A stretch of DNA of 64,000 nucleotides from Polytrichum commune (GCA_950295325.1 OX485806.1:50155169-50219168); one strand, 5' to 3'. Positions 33,131 through 45,727 are shown, counted from the first letter of the stretch. Notes: generated by a model from the sequence alone, not told the origin. Translations and numbers: made by a program.

Positions 33131-33705
33131 CTACTTCTTATGATTTTGTTTAGTTTGTAAACACATTAGCCTATAGGCCTTAGTCCCTTCACAATAACTC
33201 AAAAACAAATATTTTGTGTCCTTTGCATTGAGCCTACCCCCTTGTTCATCCGGCACCATTGCATAGGCGACGCACCCAAACACACGCATATATGTAATGC
33301 AAGGCTTCCTTCCAATCCACACTTCCTCGGGCGTAATGGAATCCAATGCCCTTGTTGGACAACGGTTTGTATGTAAACCATATTAACCACAATGGTACAA
33401 TATGCACGCTTTGCTATTTTATTTTGTTGAGAAATACACGATGTAGACAATTGTTTTTAGATGCTATGATCATTCCAAAATGCCTTGGAAAAAAACTCTC
33501 CGTCATTGTCCGACCAAAATGCCTTGACTTTGTACTCTGATTGTGTCTTGACGATTGCCTTGAAAATTTTAAATTTCTCAAAGCATTCTATTGTGAATTT
33601 CATTGCATACCTTGAAAAATCATCAATGAACGTTACAAAATATATTATACCACCTATGGATGTAATTTGCATGGGACCACACACATCAAAATGCACAATT
33701 TCCAA
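33131..33705 (-). pseudogene. Copia integrase core remnants
   Basis: Two frames: 33457-33705 with VHFDVCGPM, YFVTFIDDFSRY and FWSDNDGEFFSKAF (first two catalytic Asp), and 33131-33346 with TPEEVWIGRKP and RVFGCVAY (end of the core). A frame break near 33450 separates them. Confidence 0.85.
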
Positions 33706-33845
33706 AATTTTAGTTGTTCTCTACCACCTTTGTTGGGAAACATGGCCCTATGTTGTTTATATTTGATACATGTTTTGCAAAGCAACGAGAATGTAGGAAA
33801 AAAATTGTTTGTCAAGGTTCATGTCACTCACCATGTTTTGGTATA

Positions 33846-34185
33846 TGTCACGGTATGCGGCGTCAGCGGCCGCACCTTATCCGTTGGGCTTCATCCATTT
33901 AGAGTTGGATGGATGAACCTTAGTTTTGGAAAGTGAGGCTCCTAAGTGAGGAGCCTTTTCCTTGGCTTCGTATTCTTGCCAAATCAAGTCTTGTGAGTGA
34001 GTGTGTGGAGAGAGCTTGTGTGAGGTGTAGATTGTATGTTTTTGCAATAAATCTTAAATTATTCTCCCCTCTCTTGCATTCTTGGATTCTCCCGTGGTGG
34101 AGTGAGAGATAGCTTGACTAATTGTGTGCATTTGAAGAGAGATTTAAAGCTATTATGAATGTTCTACTTTGTTCCTTCTCACTTG
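33846..34185 (+). repeat. 5' LTR (part) of the methyltransferase-carrying Gypsy element
   Basis: Begins TGTCACGGTATGCGGCGTC and matches 46666-46963 plus 47942-47960 of the 3' LTR. The match is lost after GTTCTACTTTGTTCC, so the final ~106 bp of the LTR (the segment ending ACACGACA) were not found here; they may be replaced or deleted. Confidence 0.75.
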
Positions 34186-36130
34186 GCAAGAATGCTTCAT
34201 TTTTGTTGTTTTCTTCTACATTCTTGATATATAACACACAAGGAAAGGCGTGAGGACAAAGAATGATGAAGTTCCAAAGTTCTGGAGAGAAAACACCACG
34301 GATTTGCGGCCCAACAAGATGAAGAGTGCTTGTTTTTTAAGGCCACATCAAAGTGAATTGTGGTGATGAATTATTGAATTGTCTACGGAATTCCTTATCA
34401 TTTTTCCACTTGCAAGCTTGAACTCGTATCATTGAGCTTGTGTAGAGCGTTCTTCATTCCAATTTGATTACAAGTTCATTAAAAAAAATCAAAAAAAGGA
34501 GGAGAGGAGCCGACTTTGGGAGCTGGAGCTCCTGGTCGGCTCCGGAGCGCAGCAAAGCTGCGGCGGCCATTGGAGGCAAGCCGGCGGCCCAGGCTTGCGG
34601 CTCCCTCCCCGCCTCCCCCTACCTCCCCCCCTCGGTACCTTTCCCCTCCCCCTCCCCTTCCCCTGCCTACCCCTGCCTACCCCCCCTGCTTACTCCCCCC
34701 CTCCCCCTCTCACCTTCCTCCCCCCTTCCCATTACACCCCCCTAGCCTAAGTACAAGCCCCCCTTTACCTAGGCCCTCCCCTCCCCTGCTGCAGCAGTGG
34801 CAGCAACAGCAGCTGCTGTGGAGGGGCGGGGGTTCTATTTTTTTTAATTCTGTTATGTAAACAAAAAAAATTCAACAAAGAAATAGAGAGAGGAGTTTAC
34901 TATAGTTTTTAATATTAATTTTTTAATATTAATTTTTTAATTTGTATTTCTACAAAATACAAGAACATTACTTTTTGTATTTTTGAATACAAAAAAACAA
35001 ACAAAAAAAAAATCAAGTGTAAACTATAATACAAACTCCTTGGGTCAAAGAGAGATATATCTTGATGGAGACATGCTCCATGGGTGTTGGGGGTATTCAA
35101 AATTTCAAGAGTGTGAAATTCTTGGATTTATGAATAACAAACTTCAGCGAACATATTGAGAGCATTTTCTTAAGTTCCTTGGGCGTTGTGGAAAATTTGG
35201 TACCAAATCATTTTGTTGGGAGGGGTGGAGCATTGCGAGAGAAGTTTGCAAGAGAAGTTCGCGGGAGCACATGGAAACAGGCAGAGGGCGTGGGATTGCG
35301 GCAAATTCGCAATTGGCTTCTACTTCCTCCACATTGACTTAGTATAGGTACTGGGAATATGAGGCATTTTCTTTTTCTTTTGCTTCAATTGGGGGCAAGA
35401 CATGGGCATTGGGTTTATTTGGGGATAGGTGTAGGATTTATTTTGGGTTAGGTTTATTAGATTGTTGTTGGGATTTATTTGGGGATAGATTTATTAAATT
35501 GGTTGGGATATGTTTTTAGATTGTTGAGGGATTGCCTAGGGGTGGAGCATGGCATATAGAATCATCATTCGACTTAACAAGATAATTGTTAAGAGCGAAT
35601 TGTGTTAAGCAACACAGATTCCATGGACTTCAGGGAAGAGAGCATTTTATGTTGTAGTACTAAATGAGAGATGTGCTTATGCAATTTATTTTTTTAAATA
35701 ACAGGGGCTCTTCGTTTTGACCACCAACCGCAGGCGGGTGCCGATTGGTCGCGGTCACTTTCGATTTTTGTTTAAGTGTTGTATTGGGGAAGAGGATTTA
35801 GTGTTGTTATTGTATTGTTCCTTGTATTTTGTTGTGGTACCTTCCCCTGTGGTGGGCTTGTTGTACTGGATTGTTTCAACACTGCCCCATTTTGTGTTGT
35901 CCTAAATTGTGATAGGGTATTGTGGGGGTGAGGTCGGAGTAATGATCGACGAGACCTTTGTGTGTACACCAAGTGGGCGGTGCTTGTTTTTCCTTATGGT
36001 GAGGCTGACCAACAGACCATAAGTTTGGTGGTGTTTGTAGGTGCAGGTTGTTTTTCACCTATCAACCCTTTACCTTTACACCACATTAGTTTACATTGTT
36101 GGCTCCAGTGACCGAACCCATTGCGGGTTT
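34186..36130 (+). other. Leader region of the Gypsy element, with a GC/C-rich tract
   Basis: No gene supported. 34490-34860 is GC-rich with long C runs (CCTCCCCCTCCCC-like, 34598-34790); translated Pro-rich frames here are composition artefacts. 34900-34945 repeats TTAATATTAATTTTT. Because the LTR match breaks at 34185, part of this stretch may be foreign insertion. Confidence 0.45.
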
Positions 36131-38082
36131 ATGGTTACAACGCGGAGCCAACATTATCGTTCTCCGTCTCCGGCATCATCGCAAGGTCGATCCTCGGACC
36201 TTTTGGACACTGAACCAGTGGTAGCACCCGACAACGTTTTTCAGCCTACTTCGGCATGGGGGACTACCACTCGGTCTCACGGCCTTTGGGTGGCATCATT
36301 CAACAAGATGGAGGAGGAGACGCGAGTCGGCATTCGAGACCGATTTTCTGGCCAAGCGGGGACCATTTCCTTGCAAGATTGGAAAATTTGGTTCAGGACA
36401 TGGATGACGGAGAAGCGTTAATGAAATACCAATTTCAATGATTGGTATGCGTTCGAGCTTCTGCCCCAACATTTGGAGCACGAAGCTCTTCAGACTTATG
36501 AGCAGTGGACGGAGGCTCATTGGATGGAGCTGCGCCAGGTTGAGCGGTACTGGGAGACTCGGGTTGAGTTGGTATCCGCATTGAAGGAAGGCGCAGCTTC
36601 TAGTTTGATTGCCGTTCCTGAGGTCAAGACGGAGGTACCAAAGGGAGTATATGTGGTAGATGTGGAGGAAGCTTCTCATGAGGATCCCATGGCTAAGGGT
36701 CATACTCCAGCTGCGACGAGTACGTCGAGCCCAATTCTCCACTATCGCGTTATGCCCAGGCCACCCAACCGGCTTTAGCCTCTCTAGGGGCTCCGCCAGA
36801 TTTTGAGCCATTGCGGGCATTTGAGCTCCATCTACAGGAGGAGTACGGAGGCTTCCATCGTGACCAGATGCAGCGGATACATGATTTCAGACGGGAAAAT
36901 GACGATACACCTCGTACCATGTATACGAGGTTGGCGAGGTTTGCCAGAGAATCTGGAGGTGTGGTCGCGGAAAGTCAATTGGTGAAGGTGTTATTGTCAA
37001 AGATTGACAAACGCCTCCTTGACTTGGCGTTTGGTGGTCAGGCGACATTCGCAGAGGCATTCGCCTTGGTAGAGCAGTGTAATCGTGCATTGTGTCAGCA
37101 CGATGCCACTGATTTGGTGTCCTTGCTAATGGATTCTATTAAGTCCTGGAAGGCTCCAATTGCGATTGTAGGATTGGCAGAGACAGAAGCGAACAACATT
37201 TATCATTGTTGGTCTTGTGGGCAAGCGGACCATGCTAAGAAGGATTGTCCTTCGAAGCAAAGGCAAGCCCAGGCTGTAGGTACTCCGAAGCGGAACCCAT
37301 TTGTTCCCGCTCAGGATTCCGCGCAGAAGGCGGGTAATCAGTTACCCAAACAGTTGAAGTGTTACCATTGTGGGCGGAACAATCACGCGGTGGAGAACTG
37401 CTTTTCTCTCCATCCAGAAAAACGTCCTACTTCCGAACGGGAAAAGGCGTTGGAGGCCACGGTTGGTGCCTTGGAGGAGAGGTTTAAGACTTTGGCGTCA
37501 TCCAGCCAAATTTTGGACTCACCATCTACCTTCAGAACTAAGGCTAGTTCTTCCACTCCATATTATTATATGTTCGGAGCTTCTAGACAAGTGGTGAGTT
37601 CCGCAGCGGTGACACGTGCTCAAACCGTGTCACAAGCCACGCCTCCGACCACAGGGGAATCTGTAGACAACTTACGCGCTCGGAACAATGGTTATGCGGA
37701 TCAGATTGGCCAAGCACGTCTTCCATTGACTTTTGGATTGGCTGATGCTGCCCAATCTATGAGTGGTCGTAATTCGAGCTTGGAGGCTTCGAATCCGGAG
37801 ACCGACGTGGTGCACACTTTGGCATCCAAAGTGTTGCACACCCCTTTGTTTACAGCGATGGAGTGGTCGTCATTGGATGTCCAACCCACTAAGGTTTTTC
37901 ACCTAGCACGTAGGATTTTGGAGGGAAAGGCATCCCCGTCTTCTTTGATTGTGGCTCAAGCCACCGCGGACATTCCTACTACGGAGGATCCTAGGGAAGC
38001 CGCCAAACGGCGAGCGAGGCTTGCGGCGGAGGCCATTGCGTCTTTTGACGCACACGATTCAAATGGCCAAGAGCCAACCTGA
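36131..38082 (+). pseudogene. gag: gag of the methyltransferase-carrying Gypsy element
   Basis: Starts MVTTRSQ at 36131, a common Ty3/Gypsy gag opening. The frame is interrupted by adjacent TAA and TGA at 36419-36424, continues (NDWYAFELLPQHL), and shifts near 36740 to the frame holding FEPLRAFELHLQEEYG, a Gag-like helical region. Two CCHC zinc knuckles follow: CWSCGQADHAKKDC (about 37210) and CYHCGRNNHAVENC (about 37362). The last ~230 residues are Ser/Thr/Ala-rich. A TGA at 38080-38082 ends this block, but the same frame resumes as the protease-like region. Confidence 0.85.
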
Positions 38083-38884
38083 TCTTATGATTCACTAGCC
38101 TCTGCAGGCGCCGCTTATCTTTCAGATGTAGCTCCTCGACCTGCTCGCGAGTGTCAAGGCATTCGACCTGGCCTTGTACGGATAGTGAATGATTCTGGCA
38201 TTTTGATGGTCAATTGGGCTGGTGGCAACCCTATTCGAGTTGCTCCACGAGGTGTGATGATGGGCAAAAAGTTGGCGCAGGCATTGCGGTTGACAACCAA
38301 CGACTTGGCTCCATGCTCATTTACCATCGTCACATCTATTGGCCAAGTAGAGCGGGCCACTGGTTATACTCGGGAGCCATTACAGCTTAGCTTCCAAGTG
38401 AAGCCTGGAGATTCACCCGCACCTCTTCTTCTCAGGTGTGCGGTGACGGATGCGACCAACTATGACATTTTAGTTGGTCAGCAAGCACTTTACCCCCTCG
38501 GTTTTGGTTTGGACAACTGGACTGAGGAGGCTTGGATTCGACCAGGTTGGTCAGTTGGAGACGGCCGTAGGGAACTTATTCCTGTGGCCTTTGCAGCGGC
38601 CGCCACCATCGAACCATTATCCATGGTTTTTGGATGCAGTGCTATTGTGGATATATTGCCTTATGGATCCACATTATTAAAGGAGTCATTGGCATTCATG
38701 GGGGATGTTGAAGACACACGAGAGATGGCACCTAGGCATACCTTGGTACGCCATCCTAAGGACCCTCTACCTCCGTGGCGTGATTCCTCCGGCTTGTTCC
38801 AACGGTGTGAGGACATTGTCCTCTCTCTCAGTTCTCCCACACCAGTCATATCGGAAGTCTATCCACATTGGCATGCCCCATTTT
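38083..38884 (+). pseudogene. Aspartic-protease-like region
   Basis: Same frame as the end of gag. RIVNDSGILMV would be the catalytic loop (DSG, with the usual following Ala/Thr altered) and NYDILVGQQALYPLGF the C-terminal ILG-type strand. Length and place between the zinc knuckles and the methyltransferase fit a retropepsin. A linker of ~110 residues follows (PPWRDSSGLFQRCEDIVLSL), and one frameshift near 38885 brings the reading into the methyltransferase frame. Confidence 0.65.
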
Positions 38885-40162
38885 GTGGCGCCTCCAAACA
38901 CTGGGATTACTTTGGTGGAGTTGTTTGGGGGCATTGGTACAAGATTAGCAGCCGTATTGGAGGCTGGCCTTACGGTCAAGCGGTATGTCTATGTGCACAA
39001 CTTTCAAGTGTCCACCCGTGTGGCTCGTCATCATCTTCACCAGTTGATGTTGTTGTACCCACAGCAATTACACCCGACTGCCATTCGTGGGTGTTTTTCA
39101 CGTCTCCCTCGTGATGTCACTCTCATCAGTGAGGCCGACTTACGACACTTGGGTCCGGTGGATATGGTGATTGCATGATGGCCATGCCAGGGCCATTCAC
39201 GTGTTGGAGCAGGCCAAGGTCTAGAGGATCCCAGGTCTAGTCTGTTTTGGAACCTCATCCGCCTCATGCAGTGGTGGTTTTCCCACCAACCTTCCCCTCC
39301 AGGGTATATTTTTGAGAATGTACCTTTGTTGGGAGACTCTCGGGACAAGGTGTTGGAAGATGATCATTATGTTCGTCAACACCTTGGTGATCCCATTTTT
39401 GTGGATGCCGCGAGCATTGGTTCTTATGCCCACCGGCCTGGGTGGATTTGGACCAATCTCACACCGTCATCTATTTTAACTACAACATTTTCTGCAGTTC
39501 CTCCACCTTTTGATCAGAAAATGGATGACATCTTGGATCCAAACCGGACTTCTTTGCCGGTTGTTCGAGATGATATACCCCCGTTGGCATTGGTCAACAA
39601 AGTGGGGGCACCACGGCGGGCCTTTCCCACATTTATGACGTTTCCACAGTCATTCGCTTTCCGCGATCGGGGGCCGGGTATGGTGTGGGATGCTCACACC
39701 AACACCCACACCGAACCATTGGCTGACGAACGGGAGCGTACCATGGGATTCCACACCGGCACCACCGCAGCTCGTGGCCTTTCTGAGGGGCAACGACGCT
39801 TTGTGTTGGGCCAAACCATGGATCTTCATACGATGGTGTGGACTGTTATTTTATGCCTTTCATTGCAAAGGCATCGTGGTGACCAGTGGTTGTCTCTGGG
39901 GGCAGAGGACTTTGGTAAGGGGGCACAGCGGTCCACACCCATGAAGGAGGGAATTCACGCCATGGTTGGAGAAGCCAAACGAATTTTTCAATTCGAGCAG
40001 CATGTGATGGAGGAGCTTCGAGCTCAACATTTTTACACTTCTTCGGTTTTCTCGCCTCCGGTGGTGGCTTCATCATCACATATTGGTGGTGATGAAGAAA
40101 TGCTAGACTCTAGTACTAACACCGAGACTGAGGGCATGGTCAATGCCCCCTCCTCTCATTAG
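38885..40162 (+). pseudogene. C5-cytosine DNA methyltransferase (Dnmt3/DRM-like) inside the retrotransposon polyprotein
   Basis: The motifs appear in canonical order. Motif I is LVELFGGIGTRLAA (LFGGIGT 38921-38941), the AdoMet-binding loop. Motif II is YVYVHN. Motif IV is WPCQGHSRVGAGQGLEDPRS, with catalytic Cys codon 39185-39187. Motif VI is FENV (39311-39322), then AHRPGWIWTNL for motif VIII. Motifs IX-X are ERERTMGFHTGT, then SEGQRRFVLGQTMD. The DPRSSLFWNLIRL stretch and the AHRxxxxWTNL ending are closest, by eye, to Dnmt3/DRM. The enzyme would methylate cytosine in DNA, plausibly the element's own cDNA or chromosomal copies. A TGA at 39176-39178, three bases before the catalytic motif, and a TAG at 40160-40162 break the frame; no other break is seen. 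The domain lies between protease and RT. Confidence 0.85.
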
Positions 40163-41950
40163 CAATTGGAATATGTGCCAGCATCACGTGGTTCTCCTTT
40201 GGTGGAGAGGGAGACTACAAAGTTTGATGATTGGCCATTGGAATTAAGCCCTCATTTCATTGGTGCTGAGGCACGGAAGGTACGAGCATTCATTCGCTCG
40301 TACCGTAGGTGTTTTACTTTTAGCCTTCAGGATCTTGAAGGTTATAAAGGAAAACCTATCCACATTCAGTTGGAGGACGACCATCGCATTTTTTGGAGAC
40401 CTTACAGGCTCAATATTTCTGAGCGGATTGGCGTTCAGGCTCGTTGCCGAGAGCTCTTGGCAACATGGCTAATCGAACTTTCCAACGGGGAGTATGCTTG
40501 TGCTACGGTTATGCCATCGAAGAAGGATATCTTTGGCAATTGGACGGAGAAGCGGATGTGTGGGAATTATCGTCCAGTTAATCGGAACACCAAGTCGGAT
40601 CGATATTCCATGCCAATCCCGGAGGAGTTGTTCGATGCCATTGGATTTTCTCGGGTCTTTAGCACCCTAGACTTGAGATCTGGATATCACCAGCTCCCAT
40701 TACTTACGGGAGATCGGGTGAAAACCGCATTTTGGGGAGTCGATCATGATGGGAAGGATCAACTATACCATTGGAAGTTTCTTCCATTTGGCCTCAAGAA
40801 TGCGCCTACTAAGTTTCAGAGAGTGATGGACCAAATCCTCTCTGGCTTTCCTTTTGCTCGGTGTTATATTGATGACGTGATCATTTTCAGCAAAACACCA
40901 CAGGAGCATGTGAAGCATCTTCAAGCCGTTTTTGAGTGATTACAGCGGTGGAGATTGCGCTTGCACCATGAAAAATGCAAGTTTTTCCATTACCGACTAG
41001 CATATCTAGGTCATATGATTATTCCAGGAGGTTTTGAGGTGCAACAAGCTAAGGTGGATGCCTTGCAGAAGATCTCGGCACCGGTTGATGTGCCGAGACT
41101 TCGTGCATTCTTGGGCTTGGCGAATTACTATCGGCGATTCATTAAGAACTTTAGCTTGATCGCCAAGCCTCTCACCATTCTCACGAGCAAGGATCAACCT
41201 TGGACTTGGGGTCATAAGCAGCAGCAAGCCTTTGAGACATTGAAGCAAAAATTGGGTGCGGCTCCAGTGCTTCAACGTCCAGATGTCTCCAAATCCTTCT
41301 GGTTGCATACAGATTGGATTTCATTGAGTTTGGGAGCAGTTCTCACTCAGAAGGATGATTTTGGCAGGGAGTATGTTGTTGCTTACGTTTCGCGAAGCAA
41401 TAACACGGCAGAGGCTAATTATTTGTCCTACAAGGGAGAAGCATCGGCGGCGGTATGGGCTATTGCCCATTTCAGGCCGTATCTTTATGGTCAGCACTTT
41501 ACTTTAGTGACTGATCATCAGCCGTTACGGTGGCTCATGGAATCGGATAAGCTTACTGGCAAGCTTGCCAGGTGGGGTTTGTTGCTCCTAGACTATGACT
41601 TTAAGGTGGTACACCGTGCTGGGGTTACCAACATGGATGCAGATGGACTCTCACGCAATCAAAGTCCTTCAGATGAGGACTTGACCGAGGCCAGGTCGCA
41701 TGGAGATTGTAATCGAGAGGCGGTTCCAGGTTGGCACGCGGCTGCTTACCTCATTTTATTTTCTGGTGCATCTATTGACATTCCGATACAGAGTTTGGAT
41801 GATGAGACTGATCGGCCTCAAGCTATTGCGGATATATGGGAGGGTCTTCCCGTATTGCATAAGCTTCAACAGGGTACCTTTCCTTTGTCTATTTTGGCAA
41901 AGGAAAGGAATAGGATTGGACATCGAATAACAAGGTTCCGTTGGGAGAGC
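40163..41950 (+). pseudogene. pol: Reverse transcriptase and RNase H of the Gypsy element
   Basis: Same frame as the methyltransferase. RT landmarks: CGNYRPVNRNTKSDRYSMP, FSTLDLRSGYHQLPL, FLPFGLKNAPTKFQRVMDQ and CYIDDVIIFS, the catalytic Asp pair preserved. A TGA at 40937-40939 interrupts just after RT, then the frame continues: YLGHMIIPGGFEV, RAFLGLANYYRRFIKNFS, RNase H with LHTDWISLSLGAVL (TDAS changed to TDWI), VVAYVSRSNN, VTDHQPLRWLM, DADGLSR. Sequence homologous to pol breaks off near 41950-41960 where a 2.9-kb insertion starts. Confidence 0.9.
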
Positions 41951-44902
41951 GGTTTATGTGGTACTTTTTGGCCACCCCCTTTTGAGGGAGCCTAAAAGTA
42001 TCACACAAGCCCTTCGGTGAAGGTGGCCTGCACTTGCAGGTGCCCAAGCCGAACCCGGATGATAGGTGTATAACGTGAGTAGTTAGATTTTTAAGGGAAA
42101 TTAAATATGCATCGTAGTACCTCCGGAGGTTGGGCATTAGTTTTTTACTATTGTGGCTCTAAACTCCACTAACCGATTTCATATCTAGTTCTAACCTTAA
42201 CATACAACCTATTCTACGCGTAGACGTACCAGCCTTGAAACCAAGGCAATCCTTATTTGTGAATTGGGATGGTTCTGATACACACAAACCGAGTGTGACT
42301 CATACCACCCTAGTTCAATGAATGGACTAACAACAATTTGATGGACCATTCAATTATTCCTATTTCTTTATTATTCCTATTTTCTATTTAGTTTTCTAAG
42401 CGGGGGAACTTGGCCTAAATCTCACCCTTTACACAAATTCTTTCTTAATTACTTGATTTCGGGTAAACCCCAAAACCCAAAAGCTCCTACTTCACTACAT
42501 TCACATATTAGGCATCACCCCTTACCTGGTTGGTGTACCTCTTACCTCGGAACCTTCTAAGGCCTCGTGCAGGTCCTTTGGAGGTCGAGTAACATTTCAA
42601 ACCCTTCGGACTTCAACGGTCCGACAGGTGGTGTCGCCTTACCGAGTTAAGTTTTTTATTCGGGTCTCTTGCTAACAAGGGTTTATGATTTATTTTGTAT
42701 GTTTTAATTGTTAAGTGGGTTTACATTGGATAGATCACTAAATTACAACTTAATGGGACTAGGGTGACGGACAACCTGTGAGTTCAACCTGTTGCACAAT
42801 CTTAATAATTTGGGTCATTACTCCCAATCTATGGGGCCAACAACATAATAGTGGATTCGCGGGTCATTAACCCGACCTTTCTACCAACAACATTCAGAGT
42901 GGTCGTGCCGGTGATTAATCTGACTTACCACACACGAAACTTGCTAATAAATGAAGCTACTACCACAAAACATACCAGGGGCTCCGAAAACAATGGAGTT
43001 GGATATTCCCTTGGCAGTCAAGTGGTCAAACCACTTGACCTTATGAGATAGGTGAGTGGATTTAGAGATGCGTACCTTAGCCGCGCTCCCTCCTACCCTA
43101 AATGGAAGGCTAACGTTAGTAAATTTACCTTAATTCTCCTCCGTTAATTTGGGCTCAATGTAGGCCGAGCCGCTACCTCCTTCCTTGCTCCAGTTCCCGA
43201 GCGTCGACCTTGCCTCCTTCTTTGTAACTAGTTTGGTAGTAAGCATACCTTAGTTAACAATTCAAATATAAAGTATTTATTCTACGCTATAATTTAATCC
43301 TAAGCATAATATTTATACTTAGTGCACCTAATTATCTTTCTAATGATCTAAAAATCACTTTAATCGGATAAGAACTGCAATAGTTATGAGGGTTGGAAGT
43401 GTGAGGTCGATTCAACCGACCCTTCCAACCCACCTATCTAACTTCTAACTTCAAATATTCATAACACATTTCTTACTACTTGGATCTAGGCTTTCCTTAT
43501 ACCATTGGAAAGCTATTAACAAGTTCTATCTAGGAAAATTATGACATCAGCATGTTAAGCTAATAAAAATTCAGCAGACTCCTTGTAACACAGCAGTCAA
43601 TCAAGAAGCCTTAAACTATGTATCTTGTCTTCAGCAATTCATATCTAATTCAAATCTTATTCAAATCAAACGTTCTGTGTGACCTTGGAGAGATATTAAA
43701 AATATATATTTGATAAAAATATGTGATTAGAAAGTTAAGCCAAAGTGAACCCACCAAATCCTCTATAAAGCAGCAGTCAACCAAGAGTTCTCAAACTATG
43801 TGTCTCGTCTTCCACAATTCATATCTAATTCAAATCATGCTCAAATCAAATGTTCTAAGCAATTTTGGAAAGCCAGAAAAAAATTCTACTTGGAAAAAAT
43901 ATAACTTCTTAGAATTAAAATTCCTATTGGGCTCGCAAGTCTGATCCAGCAGCCACTACCCACAAGACCACCCAGTTTTTCTACTCCATTTTTGAAAATC
44001 CATAACTAATTGTCATCTTAACCAAATTACAAATGGAAAACGACTATGGATAGTTATAGGAAAAATGATGAGTTTTTTTCTAGCTTCTGAACTAAGCCTT
44101 CAGGGGATTGGCAATGAGGTCTACAATGCCTCCATTCAAAAATCTACAATCCAACCTACCTCTACAAAAGAAAAGAATAATTTTGTTAGTGTGTGAATAA
44201 ACACACATTCTAATTAGGAGAGAGAGTAGAGGAGTTTCTCAAGCCTTTTTTTTAGGCCATTGAGATTGCATGCTAGAGGATTTTCCTTACTACATTGAAG
44301 CAGGGCTTCGCCCAAGCATTAGAGGAAGAGAGAGACCTACAAGGTGGAAGGAGGGGTTTTTAAAGCCTCTCACAAAATGGTTGGACCCTCCTCCACAGGC
44401 TCCATTTTTCAAATTTTTTCCCGAAATTTTGGCTCGGGGGTTTTCCCGATTGAGGTTGCCACCCTCTCGCCGAAGTGGCTCCGACGGAAAATTTAGAAAT
44501 CTTTCTAATTTTTCGCCATCGAGTTGGCAAGGCGGCAAGTGGGCAAGTAGCCCCCTTGCTTGTTTTTTTGTCTTCAAAAGTCTTTAAGCCGATTTTGTCT
44601 TCTTACGCAAAACACCTCCAATAGTCTTGTGTGCGTCACACTAACTAATAAACTAACACTTGCGTAGCTAGCATCTATTAACATTTGTTTAGCTAGCATC
44701 TACTAATATTTGCTTAGCTAGTTATTTTTATTAGCTAACATATTTTTTCTACTTTGCTATCTTCTAGCACTACTTAGTTTCATTTTGACCTTCATTCTTC
44801 TAGGCTAAATGCTAAATGAAGTAATTTTCCCTAAATTTCCTATCAATTCTAACTTTTAATGCTAACATTCTAACTAAAAGTGATCTCGCAGAGTGATGGA
44901 CC
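41951..44902. mobile_element. Unclassified insertion of about 2.9 kb within pol
   Basis: It separates the RNase H end from the start of integrase, which are contiguous in every Ty3/Gypsy pol. AT-rich and non-coding. The two edges look like imperfect inverted repeats: ACTTTTTGGCCACCCCCTTT near 41966 and the reverse of CTCAAAGGGGTCAAAGT at 44904-44920. A diverged direct duplication of about 170 bp lies at 43575-43880 (CAGCAGTCAA, AATTCATATCTAATTCAAAT in both halves). I found no clean target duplication, so edges are approximate and the class is unknown; a DNA transposon or a large solo LTR are both possible. Confidence 0.6.
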
Positions 44903-45727
44903 ACTCAAAGGGGTCAAAGTTTGTTATTTCGATTGTGGCCAGATGGGACAAGGCGTATTGTCCCAAGGCCGGATCAAAGGGCCTGTTTGGTGCGACAAGT
45001 GCACGAGGAACTTGACCATTTTGGCATACGTAGGACACATTCGATGTTGCGTGGCCAATATTGGTGGACTGGCATGTATCAGCAGGTGGCTGCCTATATC
45101 AGGAGGTGTGAAGTTTGTGACCGGGTCAGGTCTAGCTTTAACACCTTATCACCTCAGTTACAGCCCTTACCTATCATGGGATTGGGCTACCGTTGGTCGC
45201 TGGACTTTGCAGGGCCGTTGGTGGTTACACCACGTGGAGCAAAGTACGTTTTGGTGATGGTGGAGCATTTTAGCAAGTGGATTGAGCTTGTTGCTCTACC
45301 CCAAAAGTTTGCAGAGTTGGTCGCGGCCGCCTTTTTGGATCGTGTGTTAGCACGTTTTGGAGCACCGGCTGAGGTGTTGACGGACCAAGGGAGGGAGTTC
45401 CTTGGTGCTTCTGAGGAGTTATGCACTAAGGCACTTATAGATCACCGTACCACCTCTCGGTATCATCCGGAGGCAAATGGCTTGGCTGAACGGGTTGTTC
45501 AGACAACCAAGCGTGGCTTGAAGAAGTATGGATTACTTCGGGGAAGCCACCGAGATTGGGACCTTATGTTGCCTTGGATTGCTATGGGCTATCGATTTAG
45601 TAGGCAAGCCTCTTTGGCATCCTATAGCCCGTATCAGTTATTGTATGGACGTGAGTCTATTCTCCCAAGTTCTATTCGGGAAAAGTTAGCTCTTGTTGTG
45701 GACTTGGATGACCCAAACATTTGGTAA
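44903..45727 (+). pseudogene. Integrase of the Gypsy element
   Basis: The zinc-binding N-terminus HEELDHFGIRRTHSML...RRCEVC gives the HHCC pattern. The core carries the DDE residues in SLDFAGP, LTDQGREF and NGLAERVVQ, with ASYSPYQLLYGRES after it. Translation is uninterrupted from 44897 to the TAA at 45725-45727, and the same frame continues downstream. Confidence 0.9.

Larger units (their letters stand above)
31036..33845 (-). mobile_element. Decayed Ty1/Copia element, pol part (split by a Gypsy insertion)
   Basis: Minus-strand order from right to left: GAG-pre-integrase remnant (KQHRAMFPNKGG, about 33715-33830), integrase core, RT, RNase H. The element stops at 33845, where a Ty3/Gypsy element begins, and resumes at 48072 with its gag part. 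The shared TATA marks the target duplication. Stops and frameshifts are numerous, so it is inactive. Confidence 0.85.

Noticed and set aside
34464-34860. Pro/Ser-rich frames of 93 and 114 codons
   Set aside because: Produced by a C-rich low-complexity tract; two frames are open for the same compositional reason.
36061-36120. TTGGCTCCAGTGACCGAACC as a primer-binding site of the methyltransferase-carrying Gypsy element
   Set aside because: It begins TGG after a T but does not match a tRNA 3' end I can name, and it is not next to the LTR edge I can define.
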